64,000 nt of DNA, from contig DASPKU010000006.1 of NCBI GenBank assembly GCA_035627955.1, forward strand, positions 62,001-126,000, given 5' to 3'. Made by a program: the position numbers and the translations under genes. This DNA comes from Phycisphaerales bacterium. Its GTDB lineage: Bacteria; Planctomycetota; Phycisphaerae; Phycisphaerales; UBA1924. Shown here in pieces: positions 51,787 through 59,727 of this stretch. Position 1 is the stretch's first letter. Each line of letters starts with the position of its first letter. The notes below the pieces were generated by a model that did not search any database, was not told the DNA's origin, and was given only the letters and a program-made list of their open reading frames with translations.

Positions 51787-52899
51787 CTATCGGTTGCCCC
51801 GCCCGCCGGCGAAGGCCACACTGCTGCGGTGCATGTTGATGGGCAGCAGGTCGGTGTCGTCCTTCAGCCGCAGCACGAACTCGGTGAGCAGGTCGGCCGT
51901 GGCCTCCAGGTCCGACAGGCTCATGACCTCGACGGGCGTGTGCATGTTGCGGATGGGGATGCCGATGGACGCCGCGGCGGCGCCCCCGTCGCCCACCTGC
52001 AGCGGCTTGGCGTCGTTGCTCTCTACGTCGGCGTTGGGCTCGCGCTGGAAGGGGAGGTCGCGGGCGCGGGCGGCCCCCACCAGCAGGTCGGCGACAACGA
52101 CGTTGGTATTGGGCCCCATCGAGATGCTCGGGCCCTTGCCAAGTGCGAGCTTGGGCGTGGTGCGCTTGCTGGGCATGCCGGGGTCGTCGATCGCGAGCGT
52201 GGTGTCTACCGAGATCGCGATGACTGGGCTGATGCGGTTGGCCGCGCTCTCGGCCCCGCGCGAGCCGATCTCCTCCTGCACGGTGCTGACGCAGTAGAGG
52301 GCGATGTCCAGCTCTTCCTGGGCGCAGCGGCGGGCGACCTCGAGGATGGTCCAGAGGCCGGCGCCGTTGTCGAGCCCGGGTGCGGCGACGCGCCCGTTGC
52401 GGAGGTCCTGCACGCGGGCCTCGAACGTCACGTAGTCGCCGATCCGGACGAGTTCCTCGGCGTCCTCGCGGCTGGTGGCGCCGATGTCGATCCACGCGTC
52501 GGCGATGCTGGGGGTCTTCTCGCGCTCACTGCTGCCCTGGTTGTGCGTGGCGACCTTGCCGAAGATGCCCGGGACCTCGCCGCGCTCGCCGTGGATGACC
52601 ACACGCGTGCCGGGCACGGCCTGCTCATCGGCCCCGCCCAAGGGGTCGACGCGGATGAAGCCGTCGTCGCCAATGTCCATCACGAGGAACCCGATGGTGT
52701 CGCAGTGGGCCGCGAGCATGACCTTGCGCGGGGCCCGTGGGTTGAGCAGGATGCCGAGGTTGCCGTGCAGGTCGGGCTCGATGGCGTCGGCGAACTCGGA
52801 GGCGTACTCGCGGATCATGCGCTGGAGCTGCTGCTCGTCGCCGGTGGGGGAGGGGCAGGCGATAATCCGTTCCAGCAGTTCGCGCCCGGCCTCGTCCAT
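51787..52899 (-). CDS. M42-family aminopeptidase
   Basis: A 370-residue tetrahedral-type metallo-aminopeptidase. Metal-ligand motifs appear in order: AAHCDTIGFLV, GLDNGAGLWT, VQEEIGSRGAES (catalytic glutamate pair) and VDTTLAIDDPG, with HTPVEVMSLSDLE near the C-terminus. These enzymes degrade peptides in the cytosol. The ATG complementary to 52897-52899 is preceded by AGGAGGT. It lies 26 bp upstream of the DUF1622 gene on the same strand, so both may share a transcript. Confidence 0.92.
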   Translation of the reverse strand: MDEAGRELLERIIACPSPTGDEQQLQRMIREYASEFADAIEPDLHGNLGILLNPRAPRKVMLAAHCDTIGFLVMDIGDDGFIRVDPLGGADEQAVPGTRVVIHGERGEVPGIFGKVATHNQGSSEREKTPSIADAWIDIGATSREDAEELVRIGDYVTFEARVQDLRNGRVAAPGLDNGAGLWTILEVARRCAQEELDIALYCVSTVQEEIGSRGAESAANRISPVIAISVDTTLAIDDPGMPSKRTTPKLALGKGPSISMGPNTNVVVADLLVGAARARDLPFQREPNADVESNDAKPLQVGDGGAAAASIGIPIRNMHTPVEVMSLSDLEATADLLTEFVLRLKDDTDLLPINMHRSSVAFAGGRGNR

Positions 52900-53037
52900 G
52901 GTCCGTACCTCCTGATGCCTTGAACAAAGAACGGAAAGGGCCACAACGAAAACACGCCGCGGGCTGCGGGCCCACGGCGTGCTGGTGCAGAACCAACTCA
53001 CGCCCCGTGGGGGCGGTGTGTCAGCGCGTCGCGTGTG

Positions 53038-53205
53038 TCAGCGCTTGCTGTCCTGCTTGTTCTCCTGCCTGTTGTCCTGGCGGTTTTCCTGCCGGTTCTC
53101 GTTGCGGTTCTCTTCGCGCCGCTCGTTCTGCTGCTCGTTCTGACGCTCGTCCTTGCGGTTTTCCTCGCGACGCTCATCCCGGCGGTTCTCTTCATTGCGT
53201 TCCAT
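53038..53205 (-). CDS. 55-residue E/N/R/Q-only type microprotein
   Basis: Read from the ATG complementary to 53203-53205 to a TGA at 53038-53040. The protein begins MERNEENRRDERREENRKDE and continues in the same vein, made almost only of Glu, Asn, Arg, Gln, Asp and Lys in an ENR/QEN-like near-repeat. It has no hydrophobic residue after Met1, so it should be disordered or a single charged helix. GGAG is eight bases upstream. The phased repeat and good start support coding, but the tandem DNA repeat alone could produce an open frame. Confidence 0.6.
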   Translation of the reverse strand: MERNEENRRDERREENRKDERQNEQQNERREENRNENRQENRQDNRQENKQDSKR

Positions 53206-53584
53206 GGCAGACTCCATTCTGAGAGGACCTCGTGTGAGGTCCGGGGTTTCCTGATGATCCGGTCCACGCGTCCGGTACTGACTAGATCATGGCCCCCCTC
53301 CCGAAGCTCAAGCCCAATTGCACGCGAGGCACGCCTCACCATCAGACCGGCTCACCCGTTCGCCGGCTCGCCAACACACAGGGCGGCCGCTCGCGGCGCG
53401 GGGGAGCACGGGCCCGCCGCGCCGCGAGGGATCGGGGCCGCCGCAAAGGATCTCGATCGCCGCTCCCGGCGGTGGAGCGCTTTCGCCTTCGCCCCGGGAG
53501 AGGGGCCGGGCCGTCGTCACACAGGATCGGGTGCAGGCGGGACGAGCGGCGGTCCGGCCCCTCCTCCACAGGGCCTTGGTGCCG
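53206..53584. other. Gene-free stretch
   Basis: About 380 bp between two minus-strand low-complexity genes. It must contain the promoter or leader of the microprotein gene. Several overlapping open frames exist on both strands, but none has a ribosome-binding site plus coding bias. No repeat or hairpin stands out. Confidence 0.5.
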
Positions 53585-53962
53585 TTACGTCCTCTGCTGC
53601 TGCGACTGGTTCTGCTGCTGGCGTTGCCGCCCCGCGAACTGGCCGTACTCGTCGCGCCCCTGCATGGAAGCCGAGCGCGTGCCGCCCTTGCTGCGGTCCT
53701 CGCGGGTCAGCACGTGATAGGGCTTGCGCTGCCGCCCGCCGTGCCCGTCGCCGCCGTGCCCGTCGCCGCCGTGCCCGGCGCCGGCGTGACCGTCCCCGCG
53801 ACCGTCCTGCCCGCCGGCGTCACGCCCCGGCGCACTCCCCGTGGCGCCGTCGGCCTGCGTGCCCGCGGAACTTTGCACGCCCACCCGCACCTGGGCCTCG
53901 GTGCCCCCGACCTCCAGCCCGGCGCGCCCCAGGCGGCCTTGCTCGTTGTGCTCGAACATCAT
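53585..53962 (-). CDS. Gly/His/Gln-rich small protein of unknown function
   Basis: A 125-residue hydrophilic protein from the ATG complementary to 53960-53962, with AGGAGG just upstream. The N-terminal third (MMFEHNEQGRLGRAGLEVGG) is ordered-looking. The middle has GHGGDGHGGDGHGG repeats that could bind metal, and the C-terminus has RKPYHVLTREDRSKGG, then GRDEYGQFAG and a glutamine run. The KGG and RDEYGQF pieces recall hydrophilic stress proteins with KGG repeats. It may belong with the neighbouring charged microprotein. Confidence 0.6.
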   Translation of the reverse strand: MMFEHNEQGRLGRAGLEVGGTEAQVRVGVQSSAGTQADGATGSAPGRDAGGQDGRGDGHAGAGHGGDGHGGDGHGGRQRKPYHVLTREDRSKGGTRSASMQGRDEYGQFAGRQRQQQNQSQQQRT

Positions 53963-54419
53963 GATTGGCCTCCTTGCTCCCATGCAGTCGGGCCTCGCAC
54001 CTGGCTCAGGCCCCTCTTGCGTGAGCACAGAGACGCTATCGGCGGCGCGCTGCCAACCAGTGAGCCACCCTTGAATCCCTGCGGCCCTCATGTGCGGCGG
54101 CGGTGAGCAGGGGCTGAAAAACGTCGCAGGGCTAAGAGTTACTAGCGCCCGCTTATCCCGGGGCTCAGGCCGTTCAGCGTCGATTCACGCGCCCGTGAGG
54201 TCCCTGGTGTCTGGTCCCGTTCTCGTCGGGCGGCGGGTTCAACCCCAACGAACCCCTCTGTTACCGCCCGCGATTCTCTTCGTGACCCGCGGCCGTCACC
54301 TCCCCGGCGGCCGCGGTCTTTTTTGGACTTGGCCGTGCCCGCTGCAAACGCCGTCGCCCCGGGGTAAGGCAGGGGCGGTGCGGGCTCGGACCCCGCCTGC
54401 TACAGTGCGCTCCGAACCG
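53963..54419. other. Intergenic region with an orphan terminator
   Basis: About 450 bp upstream of fabH. A plus-strand terminator-like hairpin with six T residues lies at 54287-54322, although no plus-strand gene precedes it. The region 54090-54320 might therefore encode a small RNA. An open frame continuous with fabH covers it, but lacks coding character. Confidence 0.5.
54287..54322 (+). terminator. Orphan rho-independent terminator
   Basis: The stem ccgcggccg (54287-54295) and cggccgcgg (54308-54316) is followed by tctttttt. No plus-strand gene ends upstream. Confidence 0.75.
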
Positions 54420-55562
54420 ATGACCGCCGCCCGCACGATCGCCCCGCCCACGCTCAGCCCGCCCGCCGCGGCCGGGAGCGGCGGCGTGCAGCCCGGCCCG
54501 CCCCGGGCCATCACCCCCGCCATCCTGGGTGTGGGCCACTACCTGCCGCCCGCCACCATCATGAACGGCGACTTCGCGGCCATGGGGCTGGACACCACCG
54601 ACGAGTGGATCTTCCCACGCACCGGCATCCGCTCACGCCACGTGGCCGCCCCCGAGCAGGCCACCAGCGACCTGGCCATCATCGCCGCCCGCCGGGCCCT
54701 GGACGCCGCGGGGCTCTCCCCCTGCGACATCGACCTGGTGCTGCTGGCGACCGCGACCCCCGACGCCCCCGTGCCCCCCGCCTCCGCCCTCATCATCCGC
54801 GGCCTGGCCGCTGAGCCCGGGGGCTGCACCGCCGCCGGCATGGACCTCTCCGCCGCCTGCGCCGGCTTCATCTTCGCCGCCCACACCGGGGCCGCGTTCG
54901 TGCGCTCGGGGCTGCACCAGCGGGTGCTGGTGATCGGCGCGGAGACGCTCACCCGCATCACCGACTACGCCGACCGCGGCACCGCCATCCTGTTCGGCGA
55001 CGGCGCCGGGGCGGTGGTGATGGGCGACGTGAGCTCCGCCCGCCCACACGCCGCCAGCAACGCGCCGCACACCGCCCCCCACGCCCCCCACCAGCCGCTC
55101 GAACTCCTCTACTCCCGCGTGGGCACCACCCCCGCCGACGCCGAGCTGATCCGCATGGAGGCGGGCGGCAGCCGCCTGCCCGCGTGCGCCGAGACGGTGG
55201 CCAAGCGCCAGCACTACCTGCGCCTGGAGGGCCGCGAGGTCTTCCGCCGCGCCGTCTCCGCCATGACCGCCGCCGCCCGCACCGCCCTGCACGACCTCGC
55301 GCTCAGCGTGAACGACGTGCGCTGGATCATCGCCCACCAGGCCAACGCCCGCATCGTGCAGGCGGTGGGCGAGCACCTCAAGGCCCCCGCCGCGGCCCTG
55401 GTTGACGACATCGAGGGCGTGGGCAACACCTCCGCCGCCAGCCTCCCCATCGCCCTGGACCGCCTCCGCGCCCGCCACCCGATCGCCCCCGGCGAACGCG
55501 TCATGCTGCTCACCTTCGGCGCCGGCACCAACTGGGGCTGCCAGGTCTACCAGCAGCGCTGA
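54420..55562 (+). CDS. Beta-ketoacyl-ACP synthase III (FabH-like)
   Basis: Condenses acetyl-CoA or another acyl-CoA with malonyl-ACP to begin fatty-acid chains. The 380-residue protein has catalytic C147 in DLSAACAGF, H306 in IAHQAN and N336 in GVGNTSAAS, in the right order, plus DGAGAVVMG and RTGIRSRHV. It has a 40-residue Pro/Ala-rich N-terminus, and a 25-residue insertion rich in His/Pro/Ala around residue 210. ATG at 54420 is the nearest reasonable start. Housekeeping FabH is usually about 320 residues, so this may be an alternative or specialised copy. Confidence 0.88.
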   Translation: MTAARTIAPPTLSPPAAAGSGGVQPGPPRAITPAILGVGHYLPPATIMNGDFAAMGLDTTDEWIFPRTGIRSRHVAAPEQATSDLAIIAARRALDAAGLSPCDIDLVLLATATPDAPVPPASALIIRGLAAEPGGCTAAGMDLSAACAGFIFAAHTGAAFVRSGLHQRVLVIGAETLTRITDYADRGTAILFGDGAGAVVMGDVSSARPHAASNAPHTAPHAPHQPLELLYSRVGTTPADAELIRMEAGGSRLPACAETVAKRQHYLRLEGREVFRRAVSAMTAAARTALHDLALSVNDVRWIIAHQANARIVQAVGEHLKAPAAALVDDIEGVGNTSAASLPIALDRLRARHPIAPGERVMLLTFGAGTNWGCQVYQQR

Positions 55563-55573
55563 GGGCGAAGGCA

Positions 55574-55778
55574 CTTCACCACAGAGCCACAGAGGCACGG
55601 AGGGCGCACCGAGCAAGGCGCTGGGATGGAAGGGCAGGATGAGCACGCCGCCCTGTGGTGATTGAACCTGAACAGCCAACACAAAAGGCCCGGGTCACGC
55701 GACCCGGGCCTTGCTCATTCCAAGCCTGCCTTCGTCTTCTCTGTGCTTTCTCCGTGCCTCAGTGCCTCTGTGGTGAAG
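55574..55778. repeat. Imperfect 29-bp inverted repeat around a convergent terminator
   Basis: The arms at 55574-55602 and 55750-55778 are reverse complements with two mismatches. They use the cttcaccacagag / gaggcacggag pattern. A 12-bp hairpin, aaggcccgggtc, acgc loop and complement (55685-55712), lies between them and separates fabH from the convergent gene at 55784. Confidence 0.75.
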
Positions 55779-55783
55779 ACTTC

Positions 55784-56176
55784 TTACACCAGCGGCGCCC
55801 TGAACCACTTCCCGCCCGGGGACACGAAGCCCCCGGCGTGGTTGCGAACCTGCGGGTCCTGGTAGGGCACCTCGACGAAGTTCACGCTGGGGGCGAACAG
55901 CCCGTCGTACTCCTGGTAGAAGGTGGTGTTGTCCACCACGGTGGTGGAGGCGGGGTACACCTTGGAGCCGTCGATGCAGTCCACCAGCGGCCACACCGGC
56001 TCGCGGATCACGCACGGCTGGGCCAGCGTCACCGTCAGCCGCGTGATCCCGTCGATCTTCTCGAGCTCCACGCTGTAGTCGGTCACCGGCCGCGGGTCGG
56101 GCAGGCCGCTCTCGAGCGGGTTGCTGCGCCGGGCCGCGCTCCCGCGGCGGTGCACCTGCTGCTGTGGCTGTGCCAT
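55784..56176 (-). CDS. Conserved protein of unknown function (130 aa)
   Basis: A soluble 130-residue protein from the ATG complementary to 56174-56176. A polar N-terminus (MAQPQQQVHRRGSAARRSNP) precedes a beta-rich body with YSVELEKIDGITRLTVTLAQ and YPASTTVVDNTTFYQEYDGL. No signal peptide. It lies 150 bp downstream of the fibronectin-like gene at 56327 on the same strand, separated by a microrepeat, and may be its partner. I do not recognise a family. Confidence 0.7.
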   Translation of the reverse strand: MAQPQQQVHRRGSAARRSNPLESGLPDPRPVTDYSVELEKIDGITRLTVTLAQPCVIREPVWPLVDCIDGSKVYPASTTVVDNTTFYQEYDGLFAPSVNFVEVPYQDPQVRNHAGGFVSPGGKWFRAPLV

Positions 56177-56204
56177 GTGCTCGCTCCTTCAAGCGGAAGG
56201 CGGG

Positions 56205-56320
56205 AACGCGAAGCACGCGAAGCGGGAGCGAAGGGGCGAAGATCGGAACGGGGCCGGTTCGGCGTCCGCCCACTCCCACCTTCGCGCCTTCGTGCCCCCC
56301 CTTCGCGCCCTTCGTGTTGA
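56205..56320. repeat. Inverted gcgaag / cttcgcgcc microrepeats
   Basis: The left part (56205-56250) contains gcgaagcacgcgaagcgggag-type units and the right part (56279-56320) contains cttcgcgccttcgtg units, roughly inverted. They fill the gap between two minus-strand genes. Confidence 0.55.
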
Positions 56321-56326
56321 AAAGGC

Positions 56327-56986
56327 TTACGCCGCGATGCGGATGGACACGGGCGGGGACCACGGCCCCAGCTCGCCCTTGCCGTTGGTCCAGCGGCCGA
56401 AATAGGTCACCATCTTGCCCGAGTCCGCCTGCGAGAAGGTGTTCTGGAAGCGGGTCTTGGTGAGGAAGGCGTTGAAGTCGGCGTCGGTGGGCGCGGTGGC
56501 GGACTCCTCGGCGACAATGCTGAACAGCAGCAGCCCGGCCGTGCCCGCGGGCTTGGCCTTCTTGTCGGGCGTGAACTGGTCGGCGGCGCTCAGCTTGAGC
56601 GTGCCCAGGTTGAAGCTGTCGATCGTGAGCAGCGGGTAGGAGGTCGGCGCCGGGATCGGCGTGGGCGGGTCGGGGATGCGCAGGCCCAGGCCCACCTTGA
56701 GGGCGTCGGAGACGGCGCGGTTGGCGCGGATCTGGGCGGCGTAGCCGCGGATCACGCTCTTGCAGTTGGCGCGGGCGTTGTTCTTGGCCACGACCGTGCC
56801 GTGGTTGCGGGTCGGCGCGAGGTTGGCGAGGTACGCCACATGCCAGTCGTCAACGGCGTCCGCGATTGCCGCGCCATCAGCGGCAACGAGCCCGTAGGAG
56901 GTGGGCGACGCCACGATGAGGGTCTTGAACTGGATGGCGAACGGATCGAAGTCGGCGTCACGCGAGGGGATGTAATCGGTGGCCAT
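56327..56986 (-). CDS. Conserved protein of unknown function with fibronectin-like C-terminus
   Basis: A 219-residue protein from the ATG complementary to 56984-56986, starting MATDYIPSRDADFDPFAIQF. Residues 1-105 are helical (AIADAVDDWHVAYLANLAPT, YAAQIRANRAVSDALKVGLG). A proline-rich hinge (RIPDPPTPIPAPTSYPL) leads to a beta-sandwich ending FGRWTNGKGELGPWSPPVSI. This helical-plus-sandwich plan is shared with the gene at 45097, and similar proteins occur in other Planctomycetota. No signal peptide; function unknown. Confidence 0.78.
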   Translation of the reverse strand: MATDYIPSRDADFDPFAIQFKTLIVASPTSYGLVAADGAAIADAVDDWHVAYLANLAPTRNHGTVVAKNNARANCKSVIRGYAAQIRANRAVSDALKVGLGLRIPDPPTPIPAPTSYPLLTIDSFNLGTLKLSAADQFTPDKKAKPAGTAGLLLFSIVAEESATAPTDADFNAFLTKTRFQNTFSQADSGKMVTYFGRWTNGKGELGPWSPPVSIRIAA

Positions 56987-57082
56987 GGTGAGGTGCTCCA
57001 CGCATTCGTGGGCGGCATTGCCCACGGCACCCTCTCCATCGGCGGCGGCTGTGGCTGTCCTAAGTACCTTCTAAAAAACCGC

Positions 57083-57562
57083 TTACGCACCCCGCGACGG
57101 GCCGTCCCACGCCGCGCAGACGGTGCAGACCCACGGCCGCCGCCGCCCGGCCGCCGCATCGGTCACCGGCGCGCCCGCATGGTCCACCCGCGCCGCCCCA
57201 CGCTCAAGCCGCGCCGCCTCACGCTCCACCCGCGCCGCCTCACGCTCCACCCGCGCCGCGTCAAGCGAGAGCCGCGCCGCCGCACGCTGGACCTGCGCCG
57301 CGTCACGCTGGACCTGCGCCGCCGCACGCTTGAGCCGCCCCGCGTCCCGCTGCCGCCGCGCCCAGCGCCGGCCCAGCCGCGCCGCGCACCAGTGCAGCCG
57401 CGCCGCCGCGCACGCAAGCCGCGCCGCTCCACCGAGCCCCCGCCCGCCCGCAGCGCCCAGCCGCACGCGACGCGCGGCGCCCCGCCGCCCGCGAACCCCC
57501 GCAACGCTCCACGTCACGCCCGCACTGGCGGCCTGAGCCCCGCCAGTGGCACCCGGCCCCAT
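57083..57562 (-). CDS. Possible coiled-coil protein encoded by 21-bp repeats
   Basis: A 159-residue frame from the ATG complementary to 57560-57562. The C-terminal half is built of seven-residue units (AARVERE AARVERE AARLERG AARVDHA), giving a regular alanine/arginine coiled coil, then ends CTVCAAWDGPSRGA. The DNA repeats (57190-57340) make all frames open, and the plus strand also has an open frame here, so coding is uncertain. The heptad spacing is the best argument for this strand. It would be divergent from the DUF2806 gene with 15 bp between. Confidence 0.4.
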   Translation of the reverse strand: MGPGATGGAQAASAGVTWSVAGVRGRRGAARRVRLGAAGGRGLGGAARLACAAARLHWCAARLGRRWARRQRDAGRLKRAAAQVQRDAAQVQRAAARLSLDAARVEREAARVEREAARLERGAARVDHAGAPVTDAAAGRRRPWVCTVCAAWDGPSRGA

Positions 57563-57577
57563 ATCATCGAACCCGAA

Positions 57578-58447
57578 ATGAACATCAACCTTGGAAACGT
57601 CGGGAACATCACTCAACCGCTCAGCAAGCTGGTTGAGGCAATTCGCAGCGGGACGGGCATGGTCTATCAGCCGCTCCACAAGGTCCTGATGGCGAAAGCC
57701 GATGCCAAGGCCCTCGACATCGCGGACGAAGCAGCTCACGCGCGACAGCAACGTGCAATCGAGCGGCTGGGCCATCAGGAGCTCCGACGGCAGGAGCGAA
57801 TTGATGCCGTGGTGAACGAGGCGCGTCGGATGCTCCCTGAATCTGTGTCCGCAACTCCTGTTGACCCCGATTGGATCACCCGGTTCTTCAGTGATTGCCA
57901 GGACGTGTCGGATACTGACCTGCAGGCACTCTGGGGTAGGATACTCGCTGCGGAAGTTTCAGCGCCTGGCACATGCAGTCGCCGCGCACTAACCGTTCTC
58001 AGGGATCTGTCATCGGCAGAGGCAGCCCTCTTTCGTGACTTCTTGGCGTATTGCTGGTCCTATGACGGCTGGCTTTACTCGATCATCGGCGGAAGCAAGA
58101 GTCTTCACGACTATGGATTTAAGTACGGAGACCAACTGACTCTCGAAAACCACGGCCTCATCTCCATCGGCGACTGCCACTGGGAGTGGAACCACGGCGA
58201 CAGGATTGATTACATGAGCCGTCAGCATTACCTCCTTAGGCGAGGGAGTGGAAAGGTTGGAGGAATACCAGTCATCCCCCTCACTCGCGCTGGCAACGAG
58301 ATCGCCCGTGTCGTTACCCCGGAACCCCGCGAGGACTACTACTTGGATTGCCTCTCGACTTTCCAGTACCACCGTGCAATCGCCGTGTCGCCATGGCCGC
58401 GCCATAGCGCTACAAGCTGGAAATGGGCTGTCCCGGAAGAATCCTAG
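57578..58447 (+). CDS. DUF2806-family protein
   Basis: A 289-residue protein beginning MNINLGNVGNITQPLSKLVE at ATG 57578. The signature region is DPDWITRFFSDCQDVSDTDL, LQALWGRILAAEVSAPGTCS and ALTVLRDLSSAEAALFRDFL, typical of DUF2806 proteins, which occur sporadically in accessory regions. Lower GC and less biased codons than the neighbours suggest acquisition. A 130-180-bp structured repeat starts directly after its stop. Function is unknown. Confidence 0.8.
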   Translation: MNINLGNVGNITQPLSKLVEAIRSGTGMVYQPLHKVLMAKADAKALDIADEAAHARQQRAIERLGHQELRRQERIDAVVNEARRMLPESVSATPVDPDWITRFFSDCQDVSDTDLQALWGRILAAEVSAPGTCSRRALTVLRDLSSAEAALFRDFLAYCWSYDGWLYSIIGGSKSLHDYGFKYGDQLTLENHGLISIGDCHWEWNHGDRIDYMSRQHYLLRRGSGKVGGIPVIPLTRAGNEIARVVTPEPREDYYLDCLSTFQYHRAIAVSPWPRHSATSWKWAVPEES

Positions 58448-58628
58448 TGGCGGTTGGCACCACCTTCAGCCGTGGCGGGTGGCGCCGGCAGCTGTGGCAG
58501 GTGGCACCACGTTCGGCGTGCCACCACCAGTCGGCTCTGCGAATGGTGGTGTCTTCGCGGCGACCGGCGTCAGACCATCACCTTTCGCAGAGCCGAAAGG
58601 TGATGGCACGAAGGTCATGCCACCTGCC
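58448..58628. repeat. Structured repeat family, copy 1
   Basis: It starts at the DUF2806 stop and holds the two conserved hairpins (first near 58522-58551, second near 58573-58605). The leading unit ggtggcaccaccttcarccgtg is present about three times here in diverged form. Termini read ggttggcacc... and ...catgccacc. See copies at 61206 and 63630. Confidence 0.85.
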
Positions 58629-58927
58629 GCCCGGCGGGCCGTGTCAATCTCCCCCCGATTTCGACGCGGCCGCCGTGCGGGCCCGGCGCATGCGCTGGGC
58701 CCGCGCTGTTTGGTGCTGCTCTAGCGGGTGAAAAGACCTTGAGTGCGCCCAACCGCGGTGGGTAGGCTGCGGGTGCATTCCCCACATGGCGAGAGGGGGC
58801 GGCCCTCCCTCGGGCCGGCCGTCTCGGACCTGACGGGCCGCGCCGGTCAATCCCACCGGCGCGGCCCGATTGATGCACGGATGTGCTTGGAGAGGGGCCG
58901 GGCCCGGAGGAGGCCCGGCCCCCGACC
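58629..58927. other. Gene-free stretch with strong hairpins
   Basis: Continues the gap after copy 1. Hairpins gggccgcgccggt/accggcgcggccc (58842-58869) and gggccgggcc/ggcccggccc (58894-58922) lie near the 3' end of the minus-strand gene at 58928 and may end its transcript. No gene is supported. Confidence 0.5.
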
Positions 58928-59236
58928 TCACGTGCAGTCGTCGACCTTCTCGCGGATGACGCGGAGGACCTCGGGGATCTTGGACTCCGCGCGGAAGATG
59001 AAGCTGACCAGCGCCTCGTGGTTAGGGCCGCGGCGGCCGGGGTCGGAGATGAAGAGGTGGGCGTAGTCGGGCAGCTCGGGGGAGTCGAGGGTGATGTAGA
59101 TGGAAACGTCCGCCTGGCCCTTGCAGCGGACGGACCAGCGGTAGACGGTGCCGGTCTCAAGGACGGTGCGCGTGGGCTCGCCCAGCTCTTTGCGGAGCCG
59201 GGCGAGCACGATCTCGCGGAAGGGGAGCGTTGCCAT
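58928..59236 (-). CDS. Small protein of unknown function (102 aa)
   Basis: From the ATG complementary to 59234-59236. A compact alpha/beta protein: MATLPFREIVLARLRKELGE, VYRWSVRCKGQADVSIYITL and AHLFISDPGRRGPNHEALVS. It has no signal peptide or membrane segment. The ribosome-binding site is not obvious. I do not recognise a family. Confidence 0.65.
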   Translation of the reverse strand: MATLPFREIVLARLRKELGEPTRTVLETGTVYRWSVRCKGQADVSIYITLDSPELPDYAHLFISDPGRRGPNHEALVSFIFRAESKIPEVLRVIREKVDDCT

Positions 59237-59409
59237 TGAAGCCGGGGCCGGTGCGTCAGCAACAGCCGGCCCCGGCCGACTTATGCCCCGCAAGCATGGC
59301 GCCGCGGCGCGAGCGGGGGGTGAGGGGTGCGGGAACGCACCGCTCACCGGACGCGGGGGGCAGGCGGGTGGCACCATCCGCCCGTGGGCGGGTGGCACTG
59401 TCGTCACCC

Positions 59410-59727
59410 CTACGCCAGCCGCTCCAGCGCGCACAGCGCCCCCACGCGCTCCTGGGCGCTCATCTCGGTCCAGAGCTCCTCGGCGGACATGCGGCGTGCG
59501 AGGTCGGCGAGGGTGGCGTCCTCCAGGCCGCGGGCGCGGCCCATGGCCCGCACCCGCGCGGGGTCCAGGCCGCACAGCACCCACGCCGTGCCCATCATCT
59601 CGAAGAGGCGGTGAGGGGGCAGGGGCGGCTGGGCGCAGCGGTCGGCGATGGCGGCGGTGAGGACCTCCAGGGGGCGGAGGGGAGGGAAGTGGAGGGGCTG
59701 GGTGGGCGGATTATGGCGGGGGGGCAT
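59410..59727 (-). CDS. Small protein of unknown function (105 aa)
   Basis: From the ATG complementary to 59725-59727. A proline-rich start is followed by a helical body (RLFEMMGTAWVLCGLDPARV, LADLARRMSAEELWTEMSAQ, ERVGALCALERLA). It shows a loose resemblance in size and helical makeup to the paralogues at 60276 and 60861. Support is modest. Confidence 0.5.
   Translation of the reverse strand: MPPRHNPPTQPLHFPPLRPLEVLTAAIADRCAQPPLPPHRLFEMMGTAWVLCGLDPARVRAMGRARGLEDATLADLARRMSAEELWTEMSAQERVGALCALERLA

Noticed and set aside
54090-54300. A tRNA-like fold around gggttcaacccc
   Set aside because: The T-arm-like stretch has no matching acceptor, D or anticodon stems.
54090-54419. N-terminal extension of the FabH-like protein
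   Set aside because: The frame is open, but it crosses a strong terminator hairpin and has no FabH-like or other recognisable sequence; ATG 54420 is a better start.
57190-57340. CRISPR-like array
   Set aside because: The repeats are contiguous 21-bp units with no unique spacers, and no cas genes are present.
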